DNA of 64,000 bases from Cohnella sp. WQ 127256 (GCF_024519285.1 NZ_JAMZCY010000001.1:310001-374000); one strand, 5' to 3'; numbered from the stretch's first letter, positions 20,730 through 29,613 are shown. The notes: generated from the letters alone by a model not told the origin. Numbers and translations are program-made.

Positions 20730-21053
20730 ATGTCGCAAGGGGAGTGGCAGCAAATCTCTCAGGAAATTCGTCGTAAAATACTGCCACCAGGCAAGCAGTT
20801 AATGAGCATGCTGGTTGAATTTAAGCAAGGTGGGTTCGGTCCAGAACATGCTCATCCCCATGAGCAGCTTGGCTATGTGGTGTCGGGGAAAATCAAAATG
20901 GTGCTCGGGGATAAGGAAATTGTGGTGGCGACCGGGGAACAGGTATGGGTTCCAAGCAACGTCCCACATTCTGTCTTGGCATTAGAGGATACGCTTTTGT
21001 TGGAAACGTTTACCCCCTTGCGTGAGGATTTATTAGCAACGTTGCCTAATTAA
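20730..21053 (+). CDS. Small cupin-domain protein
   Basis: This 107-residue single cupin has the metal-binding pattern GFGPEHAHPHEQLGYVVSG and a second motif with PSNVPHS. The ATG at 20730 has AAGGAGCTG just upstream; a longer frame would overlap the SDR. It may act as a sugar isomerase, mutarotase or binding protein in the pathway. Cupins of this size are too diverse for a firm function. Confidence 0.85.
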   Translation: MSQGEWQQISQEIRRKILPPGKQLMSMLVEFKQGGFGPEHAHPHEQLGYVVSGKIKMVLGDKEIVVATGEQVWVPSNVPHSVLALEDTLLLETFTPLREDLLATLPN

Positions 21054-21078
21054 ATAGATTAGATGTGGAGATGAGCTC

Positions 21079-22200
21079 ATGAAGATTACTGAAGTTGAAG
21101 CCATTTATTTAAGAATACCGGATCTGGATGCCGCACAATGCGATGGAACGCAGGATACGCTTGTTATCCGCATCCATACGGATGAGGGAATTGTAGGGGT
21201 AGGAGAGGTCGATTCATCTCCATTAGTTGCGAAAGCTGTGGTTGATGCGCCGGCTTCCCATTCGATAGCAGTCGGACTTCGAAATCTTCTAATTGGTGAA
21301 AATCCAATTGAAATCGAGCGACTTTGGGATAAAATGTATCGGGGTACGATTTATTTCGGCAGATCTGGTCCAGCACTGCATGCGATAAGCGGTGTGGATA
21401 TCGCTCTGTGGGATATTCTTGGCAAAGCCATGAACCGTCCCGTCTGCGAAATGATGGGCGGTGTATTTAATCGGAAGCTGAAAGCTTATGCCAGCATGCT
21501 AATGCCGGAAACGATTGAGGAAGCCGCTCGCATGGGGGAGCATTATGCGAAGCTTGGATATAAAGCGATGAAGTTCGGCTGGGGCCCAATTGGAAGAGAT
21601 GCTAAATTCGATGAGGCACAGGTGAAGGCCATCCGCGAAGTTGTTGGGGATGACATTGATATTATGATTGATGCGGGGCTTGCTTGGGATTTGAAGGGCG
21701 CGCTGCGAATGGCGGATATCTACGAGAAATACGGAGTTTACTGGCTAGAAGAGCCGGTTCATTCTAATGATATCGCAGGGTATCGGGAATTGGCAGATCG
21801 TTCGAAAATCTCCATTGCGGGTGGGGAGCAGGAGAGTGGAAGACTTGCCTTCCAACGCTTGCTCGATGAAGGACATTTGGACATTATCCAACCTGATCTA
21901 GCAAGAGTCGGTGGCTTGACCGAAGGAAAGCGCATTGCTTATTTGGCCTATGATCGTCATAAGAAGGTTGTTCCGCATGCCTTTAAGACCGGAATATTGG
22001 TTGCGGCAAGTACACATTTCGCTGCAGCGATCCCCAACGGCTTCATGATCGAGCATACGGTTTCGAAATCTCCGTTAGCTCGGGATTTAGTTAGCCGAGA
22101 AGTGGAATTCAAGGACGGTTATGTTACGGTTCCCCTTGATCGTCCGGGACTTGGCGTTGACATCGATGAAGAGGTTCTGAACCGTTACCGGGTACGTTGA
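21079..22200 (+). CDS. Enolase-superfamily acid-sugar dehydratase (mandelate racemase type)
   Basis: This 373-residue protein has an N-terminal capping domain and a C-terminal beta-barrel. Visible active-site residues fit the mandelate racemase subgroup: Lys165 in KAMKFGWG, metal ligands Asp198, Glu224 or Glu225 (WLEEP) and Glu250 (GGEQESG), the Asp273-His300 dyad, and Glu325 (IEHTVS). It probably dehydrates a sugar acid to a 2-keto-3-deoxy acid. The specific sugar (for example fuconate, rhamnonate or gluconate) cannot be assigned. Confidence 0.9.
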   Translation: MKITEVEAIYLRIPDLDAAQCDGTQDTLVIRIHTDEGIVGVGEVDSSPLVAKAVVDAPASHSIAVGLRNLLIGENPIEIERLWDKMYRGTIYFGRSGPALHAISGVDIALWDILGKAMNRPVCEMMGGVFNRKLKAYASMLMPETIEEAARMGEHYAKLGYKAMKFGWGPIGRDAKFDEAQVKAIREVVGDDIDIMIDAGLAWDLKGALRMADIYEKYGVYWLEEPVHSNDIAGYRELADRSKISIAGGEQESGRLAFQRLLDEGHLDIIQPDLARVGGLTEGKRIAYLAYDRHKKVVPHAFKTGILVAASTHFAAAIPNGFMIEHTVSKSPLARDLVSREVEFKDGYVTVPLDRPGLGVDIDEEVLNRYRVR

Positions 22201-22237
22201 TCATAAGAAGCTGCTGTGTAGAGGAGAGATTTGCTCA

Positions 22238-23242
22238 ATGAAAGCATTAGTCTATGAAGGTCCGCGCACGATGAACATAAGAGAGGTTCCCACTCCGGAG
22301 TTGAAGCCGGATGAGGTGCTTATTCGCGTGGAGCGGGTGGGAATATGCGGTTCGGAGCTCGGTGGATATCTCGGTCATAACTCCCTCCGCAAGCCACCTC
22401 TTATTATGGGGCATGAATTCGCGGGTGTAGTCGAGCAGCTTGGAGTTGAGGTAGCTACCCTTAAGCAGGGAGACCGAGTAACCGCAAATCCACTTGTAAC
22501 CTGCGGGACCTGCAGCTACTGCCGAAATGGACAATCGCAGCTGTGTGGTGCGAGGGCTTTACTTGGAGCACATCGTCCGGGAGCGTTTGCCGAATTCGTA
22601 GCAGTTCCGGCTAAAAACGTATATCATCTGCCTGATCATGTATCGATGGATGAGGGAGCCTTCGCCGAGCCGTTTGCTTGTGCCGTTCATATCTGTCGTT
22701 TGTTAGAGCTCGCGCCTACGGATCGACTTCTTGTGTATGGCGCTGGTCCGATTGGGCTATTTGCCCTGCAGGCGGCACAAGTGTATGGTCTTCGGGACAT
22801 CGTTATTATTGATCTGAATGAATCCCGACTTGAGATCGCTAGGGAGCTGGGTGGTATTGCGGTGACGGGTTTGGATCAACTGGGAGCAGATGCTGATGCT
22901 GGGTTTGATGCCGTAATTGATGCGGTTGGAGCAGAAGTCACTAGAAGCAAAAGTATCCAGGCTACACGACCAGGTGGAAGGGTTGTATTCACGGGTCTGC
23001 ACGAAGCGGAGAGCAAGCTTCCTGTTAACGATATGATTCGCAGCGAAACCTGGGTGAAGGGTGCGTTTGCATATTCACAGGATGACTTCGAAACAGCAAT
23101 GAAATGGATCGGACAAGGTCGCATCAATTTGCTGAAATGGATTGAGACAGCACCGTTGAGCGACGGTGGAGCCAGCTTCGAGAAGCTCATTGCAGGACCT
23201 GGGAAAGTAGCGAAAATCATTTTGCGTGTAAGTGAACAGTAG
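22238..23242 (+). CDS. Zinc-dependent alcohol dehydrogenase (MDR family)
   Basis: This 334-residue protein has catalytic zinc ligands Cys37 and the His59-Glu60 pair in GHEFAG, a structural zinc site with Cys89, 92, 95 and 103, and the Rossmann motif YGAGPIG. This is the sorbitol/threonine dehydrogenase-like class. It could oxidise the keto-deoxy acid made by the dehydratase to a diketo acid, the substrate type of the FAH-type hydrolase 15 bases downstream. Confidence 0.92.
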   Translation: MKALVYEGPRTMNIREVPTPELKPDEVLIRVERVGICGSELGGYLGHNSLRKPPLIMGHEFAGVVEQLGVEVATLKQGDRVTANPLVTCGTCSYCRNGQSQLCGARALLGAHRPGAFAEFVAVPAKNVYHLPDHVSMDEGAFAEPFACAVHICRLLELAPTDRLLVYGAGPIGLFALQAAQVYGLRDIVIIDLNESRLEIARELGGIAVTGLDQLGADADAGFDAVIDAVGAEVTRSKSIQATRPGGRVVFTGLHEAESKLPVNDMIRSETWVKGAFAYSQDDFETAMKWIGQGRINLLKWIETAPLSDGGASFEKLIAGPGKVAKIILRVSEQ

Positions 23243-23256
23243 AAGGGGTAGAAATC

Positions 23257-24126
23257 ATGAAATTATTGCAATTTTACGTTAAAGAAGATGTGAATTGTAC
23301 TCCTCAAGTCGGTGTGTTAAAGGGAGTTAACCAAGTACAGGCATTGAGCTTTCCTGGTAGTTCACGTGACGTGATTCGCCATCTGGCCAAGTTTGATCAG
23401 AAGTCTGAGGAGCTTACTATTCTATCAGAGGGTGGGGCTGTTCACGCTCTAGACGACGTAAAGCTTATATCACCTTTGACGGATCCAGAGAAAATCATCT
23501 GTATTGGACTCAACTATCACGACCATGTGATTGAATCCAATATGCAGGTGCCCAAGGTTCCCGTATTGTTTCCTAAATATAACAACTGTTTAGTGGGTCA
23601 CGAGGATGACATCGTCATTCCGCAGGAAGTCACACAATGTGATTATGAAGTCGAGCTTGCGGTCATCATCGGCAGAACGGCGAAAAGGGTATCCAAGAAA
23701 ACAGCAATGGACTATGTATTCGGTTATACCGTGTTAAACGATGTGAGTGCCCGAGATATTCAACTCAATGAGCCGCAATGGACACGAGGCAAAGCGATAG
23801 ATGGTTTCGCACCAGTGGGGCCTTGGATTGTTACGGCAGATGAAATGGATAATCCGGGCGGACTAAATATCTCACTGACATTGAACGGACAAACTATGCA
23901 GAACTCGAATACGAAAGAGCTCATCTTCGACATTCCGCATCTCGTTTCATTCCTCTCAAATACGATCACGCTCCAGCCCGGTGATATCATTAGTACAGGA
24001 ACACCGCCAGGAGTTGGAATGGGTAGGAAGCCACAAGTCTGGCTGAAGCCAGGTGACGTAGTAGAAGCTTCGATAGAGGGAATCGGAACACTTAGAAATA
24101 CATTTGTAGCGGATTCAGTAGGTTGA
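23257..24126 (+). CDS. Fumarylacetoacetate hydrolase family protein
   Basis: This 289-residue enzyme has the FAH fold from about residue 70 (IICIGLNYHDH), metal ligands in CDYEVELAV, a GDIISTGTPPGVG motif and an Arg/Lys-rich loop at TRGKAIDGF. The family cleaves C-C bonds of diketo acids, such as 2,4-diketo-3-deoxy sugar acids, to pyruvate plus a second acid. It is the last gene of the operon. A paralogue lies at 43447-44346. Confidence 0.9.
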   Translation: MKLLQFYVKEDVNCTPQVGVLKGVNQVQALSFPGSSRDVIRHLAKFDQKSEELTILSEGGAVHALDDVKLISPLTDPEKIICIGLNYHDHVIESNMQVPKVPVLFPKYNNCLVGHEDDIVIPQEVTQCDYEVELAVIIGRTAKRVSKKTAMDYVFGYTVLNDVSARDIQLNEPQWTRGKAIDGFAPVGPWIVTADEMDNPGGLNISLTLNGQTMQNSNTKELIFDIPHLVSFLSNTITLQPGDIISTGTPPGVGMGRKPQVWLKPGDVVEASIEGIGTLRNTFVADSVG

Positions 24127-24137
24127 ATGAGAGAAGG

Positions 24138-24182
24138 TAATGGGGCTATCCGGTGAGGTCAAAGACCTTTTGGGTTAGTCCC
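24138..24182 (+). terminator. Terminator of six-gene operon
   Basis: GGGGCTATCC pairs imperfectly with GGGTTAGTCCC, and an inner AGGTC/GACCT stem lies within the loop. A short T-containing stretch follows. Confidence 0.55.
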
Positions 24183-24266
24183 ATTTGATTAACCGTTAAT
24201 TATTAATAATAATAGAAAACCGGAGTATGATGCGATCAATAAACGATCATTTGGGGGTGAAAGTGA

Positions 24267-24440
24267 TTGAAGCTGGATATGTTGAACTTTCTAGCAAAGT
24301 ATGCGATAAATTTGAAGGTCGCTAATTTTCCGATCTTAACTACTAGACGTAGAGGACATATCACTACCGATTTAGAAGTGCTTATGCTAGGTGACAGTCA
24401 TGGCTGGGGGCAGGGGTCATCCGGTTATGATGTTATGTGA
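24267..24440 (+). pseudogene. SGNH hydrolase N-terminal remnant
   Basis: A TTG-initiated frame of 57 codons with GGGGGTGA before it contains MLGDSHGWGQGSSGYD, the start of an SGNH/GDSL hydrolase, and then stops. Normal enzymes of this family are several times longer. The next bases contain no continuation that I can recognise. It is distinct from the intact SGNH gene at 953. Confidence 0.6.
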
Positions 24441-24843
24441 GGGAAATGAAGCACATATTGATCATGCACTATTAAATAGCTTAAATTCCATATATAAAAG
24501 AAAGGTGTAGTGTAGAAAATGGGGACATCTTTGGGGCGAAATAATACTAAATTCAATGAACTCCATAAGGAAAAGAGCATCAGCAGTTTGACAGTGATAT
24601 AGGATTAGAAAGAGGCTTTGTTGATCAACTATAAAAAGCTATTCAAGAGCACTATAATCAATTCTAAGGAATAGTGGATCACGAAAAAAGTCATATTCTT
24701 TCTAACATTTCTTCTAACATCGGTACAACAGCTAATCCTCGAATGCATAAAAAAAACGGTCCGTCAGCTGAGATCCCTTGTCCTGATTGGGTTTACAGTC
24801 GATGTTCCCGATACGTAGAACAAGCACCAAAATACCATTTTCA
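24441..24843. other. Gene-free stretch, decayed sequence
   Basis: No ORF with a ribosome binding site and recognisable protein is present. A frame from 24674 reads through the tRNA fragment and is not a convincing gene. The stretch looks like decayed coding DNA between the SGNH remnant and the tRNA-Leu fragment. Confidence 0.5.
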
Positions 24844-24901
24844 AGATTCAGGTTCTAGTGTCAGCAATGACGTGGAGGTTCGAGTCCTCTTGGCCGCACC
24901 A
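24844..24901 (+). repeat. tRNA-Leu(CAG) 3' fragment, attachment-site-like direct repeat
   Basis: These 58 bases run from the anticodon arm to the CCA and are identical to the same part of the tRNA-Leu at 2096-2182. The 5' half of the tRNA is absent. With the intact gene it brackets 22.7 kb and is the natural candidate for the distal attachment site of an integrated island. Confidence 0.85.
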
Positions 24902-24913
24902 TACATACAAATT

Positions 24914-24948
24914 CAAGAAGCCTTGCTTTGCAGGGCGTCTTTTCTTTT
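24914..24948 (+). terminator. Terminator after third tRNA-Leu copy
   Basis: GAAGCCTTGC pairs with GCAGGGCGTC (one mismatch and one G-U pair), followed by TTTTCTTTTT. It and the following bases are similar to the region after the intact tRNA. No gene or signal was recognised between here and 25147. Confidence 0.65.
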
Positions 24949-25146
24949 TATATGAATATGATTGCTTGTTGAGTGGGATGGACAGAGTTGAGTACGATAT
25001 TGCATGGTATGCGACAATTCGAATTATTGTTGTAGTTTACAGTGGTAAGGCTTAGATTAGATGCAAAGGCAATTCTCAGGTACCCTAAAGTTAGCGGGAT
25101 CGTTCATTTGATTGATGGAGCAATTAGTCGAGAGGGGCGGGCTTAG

Positions 25147-26127
25147 ATGAATAATGATCAGCAAAGCTTGAAACCTAAACTTAACGCTCCACTAAAACAA
25201 TCAGGGGATATTTCCGAGCAAGCTAGAAGCGGAATCAAATTTCATTTTGACAATAAGTATTATCACACTCCCCGTATTTATGATGCAATTCTTCTATACC
25301 AAGTTGGAGATTTAAGTGTGGACTCTGGATTTTCGATCGGCAACCATGATCAGTTTTGTTACGAGATTAGTTATATCGCTTCGGGTAGTGGATATTATTG
25401 GAGCAACGATAGGTGTTACCCTGTCAAAGCTGGAGACATTTATCTTAGCTTGCCGGGTGAACAGCATGATGGTCAAGCAGATAGGGATGATCCGTTTCGC
25501 TACTATTATATCGGATTCGGCTTCGATGAATCGCAAAGTGAATACGGAAGCCTAGTTCACATTCAACGGATGTTTGATCAAGTGAAAATGCCGGTAACCG
25601 CAGATAAGTTTGGAATCTACTCGCCGTTTCTGGGCATTTTCAACGAGATGATCAACCTGAAGGCATATTCGGACTTGCTGATAAAAACCTATATAGTCCA
25701 AATTATTACGTTTGCCTATCGGAATTTTTTCGATAGCTGGGAGAGGCAGTATACTCGTGAGAATGGAACGGATAAAAATTATAGCCCGATTTATGAAATT
25801 ATCCATTATATAGATAGTAACCTGGAGAGCGAGACGATTATACAGCTCATCCAACTTGAAGAAGAGCTTGGTTACAGCTATTCCCATCTGTCCCGTCTAT
25901 TCTCGCAAACGACTGGTAGCACCATCAAGCAGTATTTTAACCGCAAACGCTTTGAGAAAGCTGTGCAATTATTGAAGGACTCGACATGCAGCATTACACA
26001 TATATCTGAAAAGTTAGGCTATCAATCCATCCATACGTTTAGTAAAGCGTTCCGTAAAAGCTATGGCCTCTCACCAACCGAATATCAGCAAATGATTGGA
26101 AATATCAAAAAAGGCACAATAGATTAA
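25147..26127 (+). CDS. AraC family regulator with cupin sensor domain
   Basis: This 326-residue protein has an N-terminal AraC-binding cupin domain (about 40-200) with SYIASGSGYYWSND and LPGEQHDG, and a C-terminal double helix-turn-helix (about 220-318) with LGYSYSHLSRLFSQTTG and LGYQSIHTFSKAFRKSYG. GAGGGGCGGG precedes the ATG. It probably senses a sugar directly and activates the adjacent oxidoreductase gene. Confidence 0.9.
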   Translation: MNNDQQSLKPKLNAPLKQSGDISEQARSGIKFHFDNKYYHTPRIYDAILLYQVGDLSVDSGFSIGNHDQFCYEISYIASGSGYYWSNDRCYPVKAGDIYLSLPGEQHDGQADRDDPFRYYYIGFGFDESQSEYGSLVHIQRMFDQVKMPVTADKFGIYSPFLGIFNEMINLKAYSDLLIKTYIVQIITFAYRNFFDSWERQYTRENGTDKNYSPIYEIIHYIDSNLESETIIQLIQLEEELGYSYSHLSRLFSQTTGSTIKQYFNRKRFEKAVQLLKDSTCSITHISEKLGYQSIHTFSKAFRKSYGLSPTEYQQMIGNIKKGTID

Positions 26128-26160
26128 CGTCTTTGGTTAAAGACGGTCCCGCGCTTTCCT

Positions 26161-26175
26161 TGTACGATTACAGTA
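26161..26175 (+). promoter_or_regulatory. TGTACGATTACAGTA element
   Basis: This 15-base element recurs with one change at 37124-37138 upstream of another catabolic operon. Both follow a C/T-rich base run. It could be a -10-like promoter with an activator site for an AraC-type regulator. Confidence 0.5.
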
Positions 26176-26220
26176 AATAAGGCAATGATCACCTTCAAAG
26201 GAAAGAAGGCGAATTCGATC

Positions 26221-27288
26221 ATGGGAAAGTTGAGAATTGGAATTATTGGCTCAGGTAGTATCTCTGATGTTCATACAGGCTCCTATGCTGACAATAAGGA
26301 AGTAGAGATGGTTGCATTCTGCGATCTGATCGAAGAGAGAGCCGCGGAAAAGGCGAAGAAATACGGGGTAACACGAATTTATACGGACTATCGCGAAATG
26401 CTGAAGGACCCGGACATGGATGCAGTGAGCATATGTACGCATAACAACTCTCATGCTCCAATCGCGATCGCAGCCATAAATGCAGGCAAGCATGTGTTAG
26501 TCGAGAAGCCGCTCTGCATGACGGTTGAGGAAGCGCTTGAGGTCGAGAAGGCCTGTAAGGAAAGTGACCGCGTGCTGCAGGTCGGATTCGTCCGTCGTTA
26601 CGGGAGTAATACGCAGCTCGTGAACCGCTTTATCCAAGCTGGAGAAATCGGTGAGGTTTATTATGCTAAGGCATCTTGTATTCGCAGACTTGGCAATCCA
26701 GGAGGCTGGTTTTCCGATTTGGAGCGTTCCGGAGGCGGGCCGTTAATTGACTTGGGTGTACACATGATTGATATTTGCTGGTACTTGATGGGTAGACCGA
26801 AGGTAGCCTCGGTAAGCGGGAACACATACAAGAAGCTAGGCAATCGTTCGAATGTGCAAAATTTATCGTTCTATAAGTCAGCGGATTATGATCCGGTCAA
26901 GAATGATGTTGAGGATTTGGCGAACGCGTTGATCCGTTTCGAGAACGGGGCCTCGCTCATGGTCGATGTAAGCTTCACCCTTCATGCGAAGGAGGATGAA
27001 ATTTCGGCTAGAATCTACGGGGAAAAAGGCGGCGTTGAGCTCGAGCCGGAATTGCTACTAATTAGTGAAAAGCACGATACGATTCTGAACATCACACCTC
27101 AGGTAGATAACCTCGGATTTGACGGCATTCAGGGTTTTAAGAATGAAATCAATCATTTTGTCGATTGCTGCTTGGGCCGGACGGAAACACTTAGTCCCGT
27201 TGAAGACGGCGTGGAAATGATGAAAATGCTATGTGGAATTTATGAATCAGCGAAGCTGGGTCGAGAAATTTACTTTAAGGAAGAATAA
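26221..27288 (+). CDS. Gfo/Idh/MocA family oxidoreductase
   Basis: From the ATG at 26221 this is 355 residues. It has an N-terminal Rossmann domain with GIIGSGSISDVH and the EKP motif (VLVEKPLCM), and a C-terminal alpha/beta domain with GGPLIDLGVHMID carrying the usual catalytic Asp/His region. It probably uses NAD(H) to oxidise or reduce a sugar or inositol hydroxyl. A longer frame from 26185 is possible, but family alignment begins at GKLRIGIIG. It stands as its own unit, with a terminator downstream. Confidence 0.88.
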   Translation: MGKLRIGIIGSGSISDVHTGSYADNKEVEMVAFCDLIEERAAEKAKKYGVTRIYTDYREMLKDPDMDAVSICTHNNSHAPIAIAAINAGKHVLVEKPLCMTVEEALEVEKACKESDRVLQVGFVRRYGSNTQLVNRFIQAGEIGEVYYAKASCIRRLGNPGGWFSDLERSGGGPLIDLGVHMIDICWYLMGRPKVASVSGNTYKKLGNRSNVQNLSFYKSADYDPVKNDVEDLANALIRFENGASLMVDVSFTLHAKEDEISARIYGEKGGVELEPELLLISEKHDTILNITPQVDNLGFDGIQGFKNEINHFVDCCLGRTETLSPVEDGVEMMKMLCGIYESAKLGREIYFKEE

Positions 27289-27350
27289 GAAATGCAGATC
27301 CGAATAGTTTACTTAAGGCCATATGGAGCAGGATTGCACGCCAAGGCAAG

Positions 27351-27398
27351 GGGCTGCCCCAGAAGTGATAAACTTTTGGGGAGCCTCTTTGCTTTTTC
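27351..27398 (+). terminator. Terminator after Gfo/Idh/MocA gene
   Basis: GGGCTGCCCCAGAAGT pairs with ACTTTTGGGGAGCC with small mismatches, followed by TCTTTGCTTTTTC. Confidence 0.75.
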
Positions 27399-27526
27399 TA
27401 TCGCTTTCCAAATCAAATGTTTGAAGTAGACTATCAATAGGGTAATAGAAAAAGGTATAACGAATCAACAAATGAAAATGGGTTGAAGGAGTTTATGTAT
27501 CGTTGAACTCCAGATTGGGAGGATGT

Positions 27527-27778
27527 ATGAATACAAACATTTATTTTGAGAATTTATATGATGATGTGAAAGGTCTTCTTAAAATAGTAAGACAGCAAAC
27601 GGCAAATGGACAAGGCCTAGAAGAATGGTTTTTCCAGGACATGGCTTTCGATGGTATCGAGTACGTGAAACATTGTATACCTCAGTCGGATGAATTTAGG
27701 CTTGAAGCAATTAAATGCTTAGAAGAAATCAGGGATCGACTAGTTACAGAATCAGAGGATAGGCTGTATACACATTAA
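27527..27778 (+). CDS. Small acidic protein of unknown function
   Basis: This is an 83-residue protein with GGGAGG just before the ATG at 27527. It is soluble and alpha-helical, with several acidic and aromatic residues (NLYDDVKGLL, WFFQDMAFDG) and two Cys. I recognise no family. It is alone between a terminator and the kdg promoter. The good ribosome binding site and normal composition make it a plausible real gene. Confidence 0.55.
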   Translation: MNTNIYFENLYDDVKGLLKIVRQQTANGQGLEEWFFQDMAFDGIEYVKHCIPQSDEFRLEAIKCLEEIRDRLVTESEDRLYTH

Positions 27779-27845
27779 TAATAATATCTAATCAACTGAA
27801 CAGCATAGCAAAGCAGAATCCGATAGAGAAGAGGATTGTGACGAG

Positions 27846-27874
27846 TTGACGGTGCAGTACACCCTTGTTATAAT
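27846..27874 (+). promoter_or_regulatory. Sigma-A promoter of GntR-kdgK-kdgA operon
   Basis: -35 TTGACG (27846-27851) is followed after 17 bases by -10 TATAAT (27869-27874). Confidence 0.8.
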
Positions 27875-27891
27875 TCTCTCTATCAATTAAA

Positions 27892-27913
27892 TTATCGATA
27901 AGATTATCGATAA
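27892..27913 (+). promoter_or_regulatory. Double TTATCGATAA operator
   Basis: Two copies of the perfect palindrome TTATCGATAA are separated by 2 bases, downstream of the -10 and just before the ribosome binding site of the GntR gene. This placement fits autorepression by that regulator. Confidence 0.65.
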
Positions 27914-27933
27914 TTAAACGAGGAGGAATATCC

Positions 27934-28611
27934 ATTCAATATCGTCTGGACGAACGAGGGGACTCGCTCAGCGAGCAGATTTACTTAGCGCTTAGAGAGT
28001 CAATCGTGCAAGGAGAATTTAATCCTGGTTTTCGCTTGCTGGTACTGGAAATCGCCACTTCCCTGAATGTCAGTCAGGCACCAGTGAGAGAAGCGATGGA
28101 ACGGTTAAAGCAAGAAGGGCTGTTGATTAGTAAACACAATAAAGGTTCATTCGTATCCGAAATTAAGCAAGAAGAGATCGAAGAAATCTATATTTTGCGG
28201 GAGCTTATTGAATGGGATGCCGTCAAGAAATCGATTCCAGATCTACAACAATCCGACTTTGCCCATCTTAAGGGAATTTACGAGAGTATGTTGCAGGCTG
28301 CTGAAAATGACGATCAGTTCCAGCTCATTGATCTGGATATGGAATTTCACAGATTTTTCTTCATCAAGTCAGGTAATAAGACGATCCTACAAATATGGGA
28401 CCAAATCCACATTAAAATCAAACGGTTTCTGTCCATTACGAATAAAATTTATTTTTCCGACTTGAACTCGATCGCCGCAGGTCACCTTCCCCTCATTGAA
28501 GCTCTGCAAAGTGGAAATGAGGAGGAAATCGAAAGACTATTTATCCAACACCTGAGAGAAGTATGGTGGCGAATGAATAAGAATAAGAAAAAGATCAGCA
28601 TTTGGGGGTAA
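27934..28611 (+). CDS. GntR family (FadR subfamily) regulator, apparent AUU start
   Basis: A complete FadR-type winged helix requires the frame to start near 27934, reading IQYRLDERGDSLSEQIYLAL before the GTG at 28006. AGGAGG at 27921-27926 is 7 bases upstream of an ATT codon, the best-placed start. A GTG start at 28006 would remove the first helix of the DNA-binding domain. The protein is then 225 residues, with an FCD sensor domain from about 100. It is 4 bases upstream of kdgK and likely represses the operon in response to a keto-deoxy sugar acid or precursor. Confidence 0.85.
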   Translation: MQYRLDERGDSLSEQIYLALRESIVQGEFNPGFRLLVLEIATSLNVSQAPVREAMERLKQEGLLISKHNKGSFVSEIKQEEIEEIYILRELIEWDAVKKSIPDLQQSDFAHLKGIYESMLQAAENDDQFQLIDLDMEFHRFFFIKSGNKTILQIWDQIHIKIKRFLSITNKIYFSDLNSIAAGHLPLIEALQSGNEEEIERLFIQHLREVWWRMNKNKKKISIWG

Positions 28612-28615
28612 TAGT

Positions 28616-29578
28616 ATGGGGCAACAATCCAACCCGGAAGTCGTAACGTTCGGAGAAACAATGGCATTGTTTATGAGCGGCTCATCAAAGGGCATAGAAT
28701 ACAGTGACACGATGGACAAATCGTTTGGAGGGGCCGAAAGCAACGTTGCAATCGGGCTTTCAAGGCTGGGCCATAGTGCGGGATGGTTTGGTATCCTTGG
28801 GAAAGACCCTTTAGGTCGTATGATTTATAAGAAAATTCGTGGTGAAGGCGTAGATGTCTCAAGGGTGCAGTTCAGCGAAAAGGCGCCGACCGGTCTCATG
28901 CTGCGCGAAGAGCTATCTGGCAAGACTTCCGTTTATTACTATCGGAAGCATTCGGCGGCAAGTGATATGCAGCCAGATCATATTGATGTTAGTTATATTG
29001 CTCAAGCTAAGATTCTACATATCACCGGTATCACTCCTGCACTAAGTGAAAGCTGCCGCGATACGCTATTCGAAGCCATTAGAATTGCCAAAGCAAACGG
29101 AGTCAAAGTATGCTTCGATCCCAATTTGCGGCTTAAGCTATGGAAGCTAGAAGAAGCAAGAAGCGTTCTGCTTCAACTGGCGGAAGAAGTAGATTACTTT
29201 TTACCTGGGCTTGACGAATTGAAGCTATTATACGAAACGGATGATATCGATACGATTGTAGATCGCCTGCGCCGATTATCCGCAATCTCGATAGTCAAAG
29301 GCGGAAATAATGAGACTTATCTTATCGACGACAATAAACAAGTCACGGCAGTTCCGTATTTTAAAGTCCGTCAAGTAGTAGACCCGATAGGTGCCGGGGA
29401 CGGTTTTTGTTCCGGTTTTATTTCAGGACTTCTTCGTGGATATTCGCTTCCCGAAGCTGTCCGGTTAGGCAACTTGATCGGCTCCCTAGTTATCCAGATG
29501 GAGGGCGATTGGGAAGGGCTTCCGACTTGGGATGAAGTGAACGCTATATTAAGCAATCAGATGCATGTCGAGAGATAA
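28616..29578 (+). CDS. kdgK: 2-keto-3-deoxygluconate kinase (PfkB family)
   Basis: This 320-residue sugar kinase has an N-terminal GGAESNVAIGLSRLG motif and the C-terminal PfkB signature DPIGAGDGFCSGF, in which GAGD supplies the anion hole and catalytic Asp. Its length and neighbours fit KdgK, which phosphorylates 2-keto-3-deoxygluconate to KDPG. It is followed by the aldolase gene; together they complete the route to pyruvate and glyceraldehyde 3-phosphate. Confidence 0.88.
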   Translation: MGQQSNPEVVTFGETMALFMSGSSKGIEYSDTMDKSFGGAESNVAIGLSRLGHSAGWFGILGKDPLGRMIYKKIRGEGVDVSRVQFSEKAPTGLMLREELSGKTSVYYYRKHSAASDMQPDHIDVSYIAQAKILHITGITPALSESCRDTLFEAIRIAKANGVKVCFDPNLRLKLWKLEEARSVLLQLAEEVDYFLPGLDELKLLYETDDIDTIVDRLRRLSAISIVKGGNNETYLIDDNKQVTAVPYFKVRQVVDPIGAGDGFCSGFISGLLRGYSLPEAVRLGNLIGSLVIQMEGDWEGLPTWDEVNAILSNQMHVER

Positions 29579-29613
29579 ATCTAAGTGTGAATCACACAGA
29601 AAACGAGGATATC

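Noticed and set aside
24674..24955. Plus-strand ORF of 93 codons through the third tRNA fragment
   Set aside because: It reads through the tRNA 3' end and terminator; no ribosome binding site and no recognisable protein.
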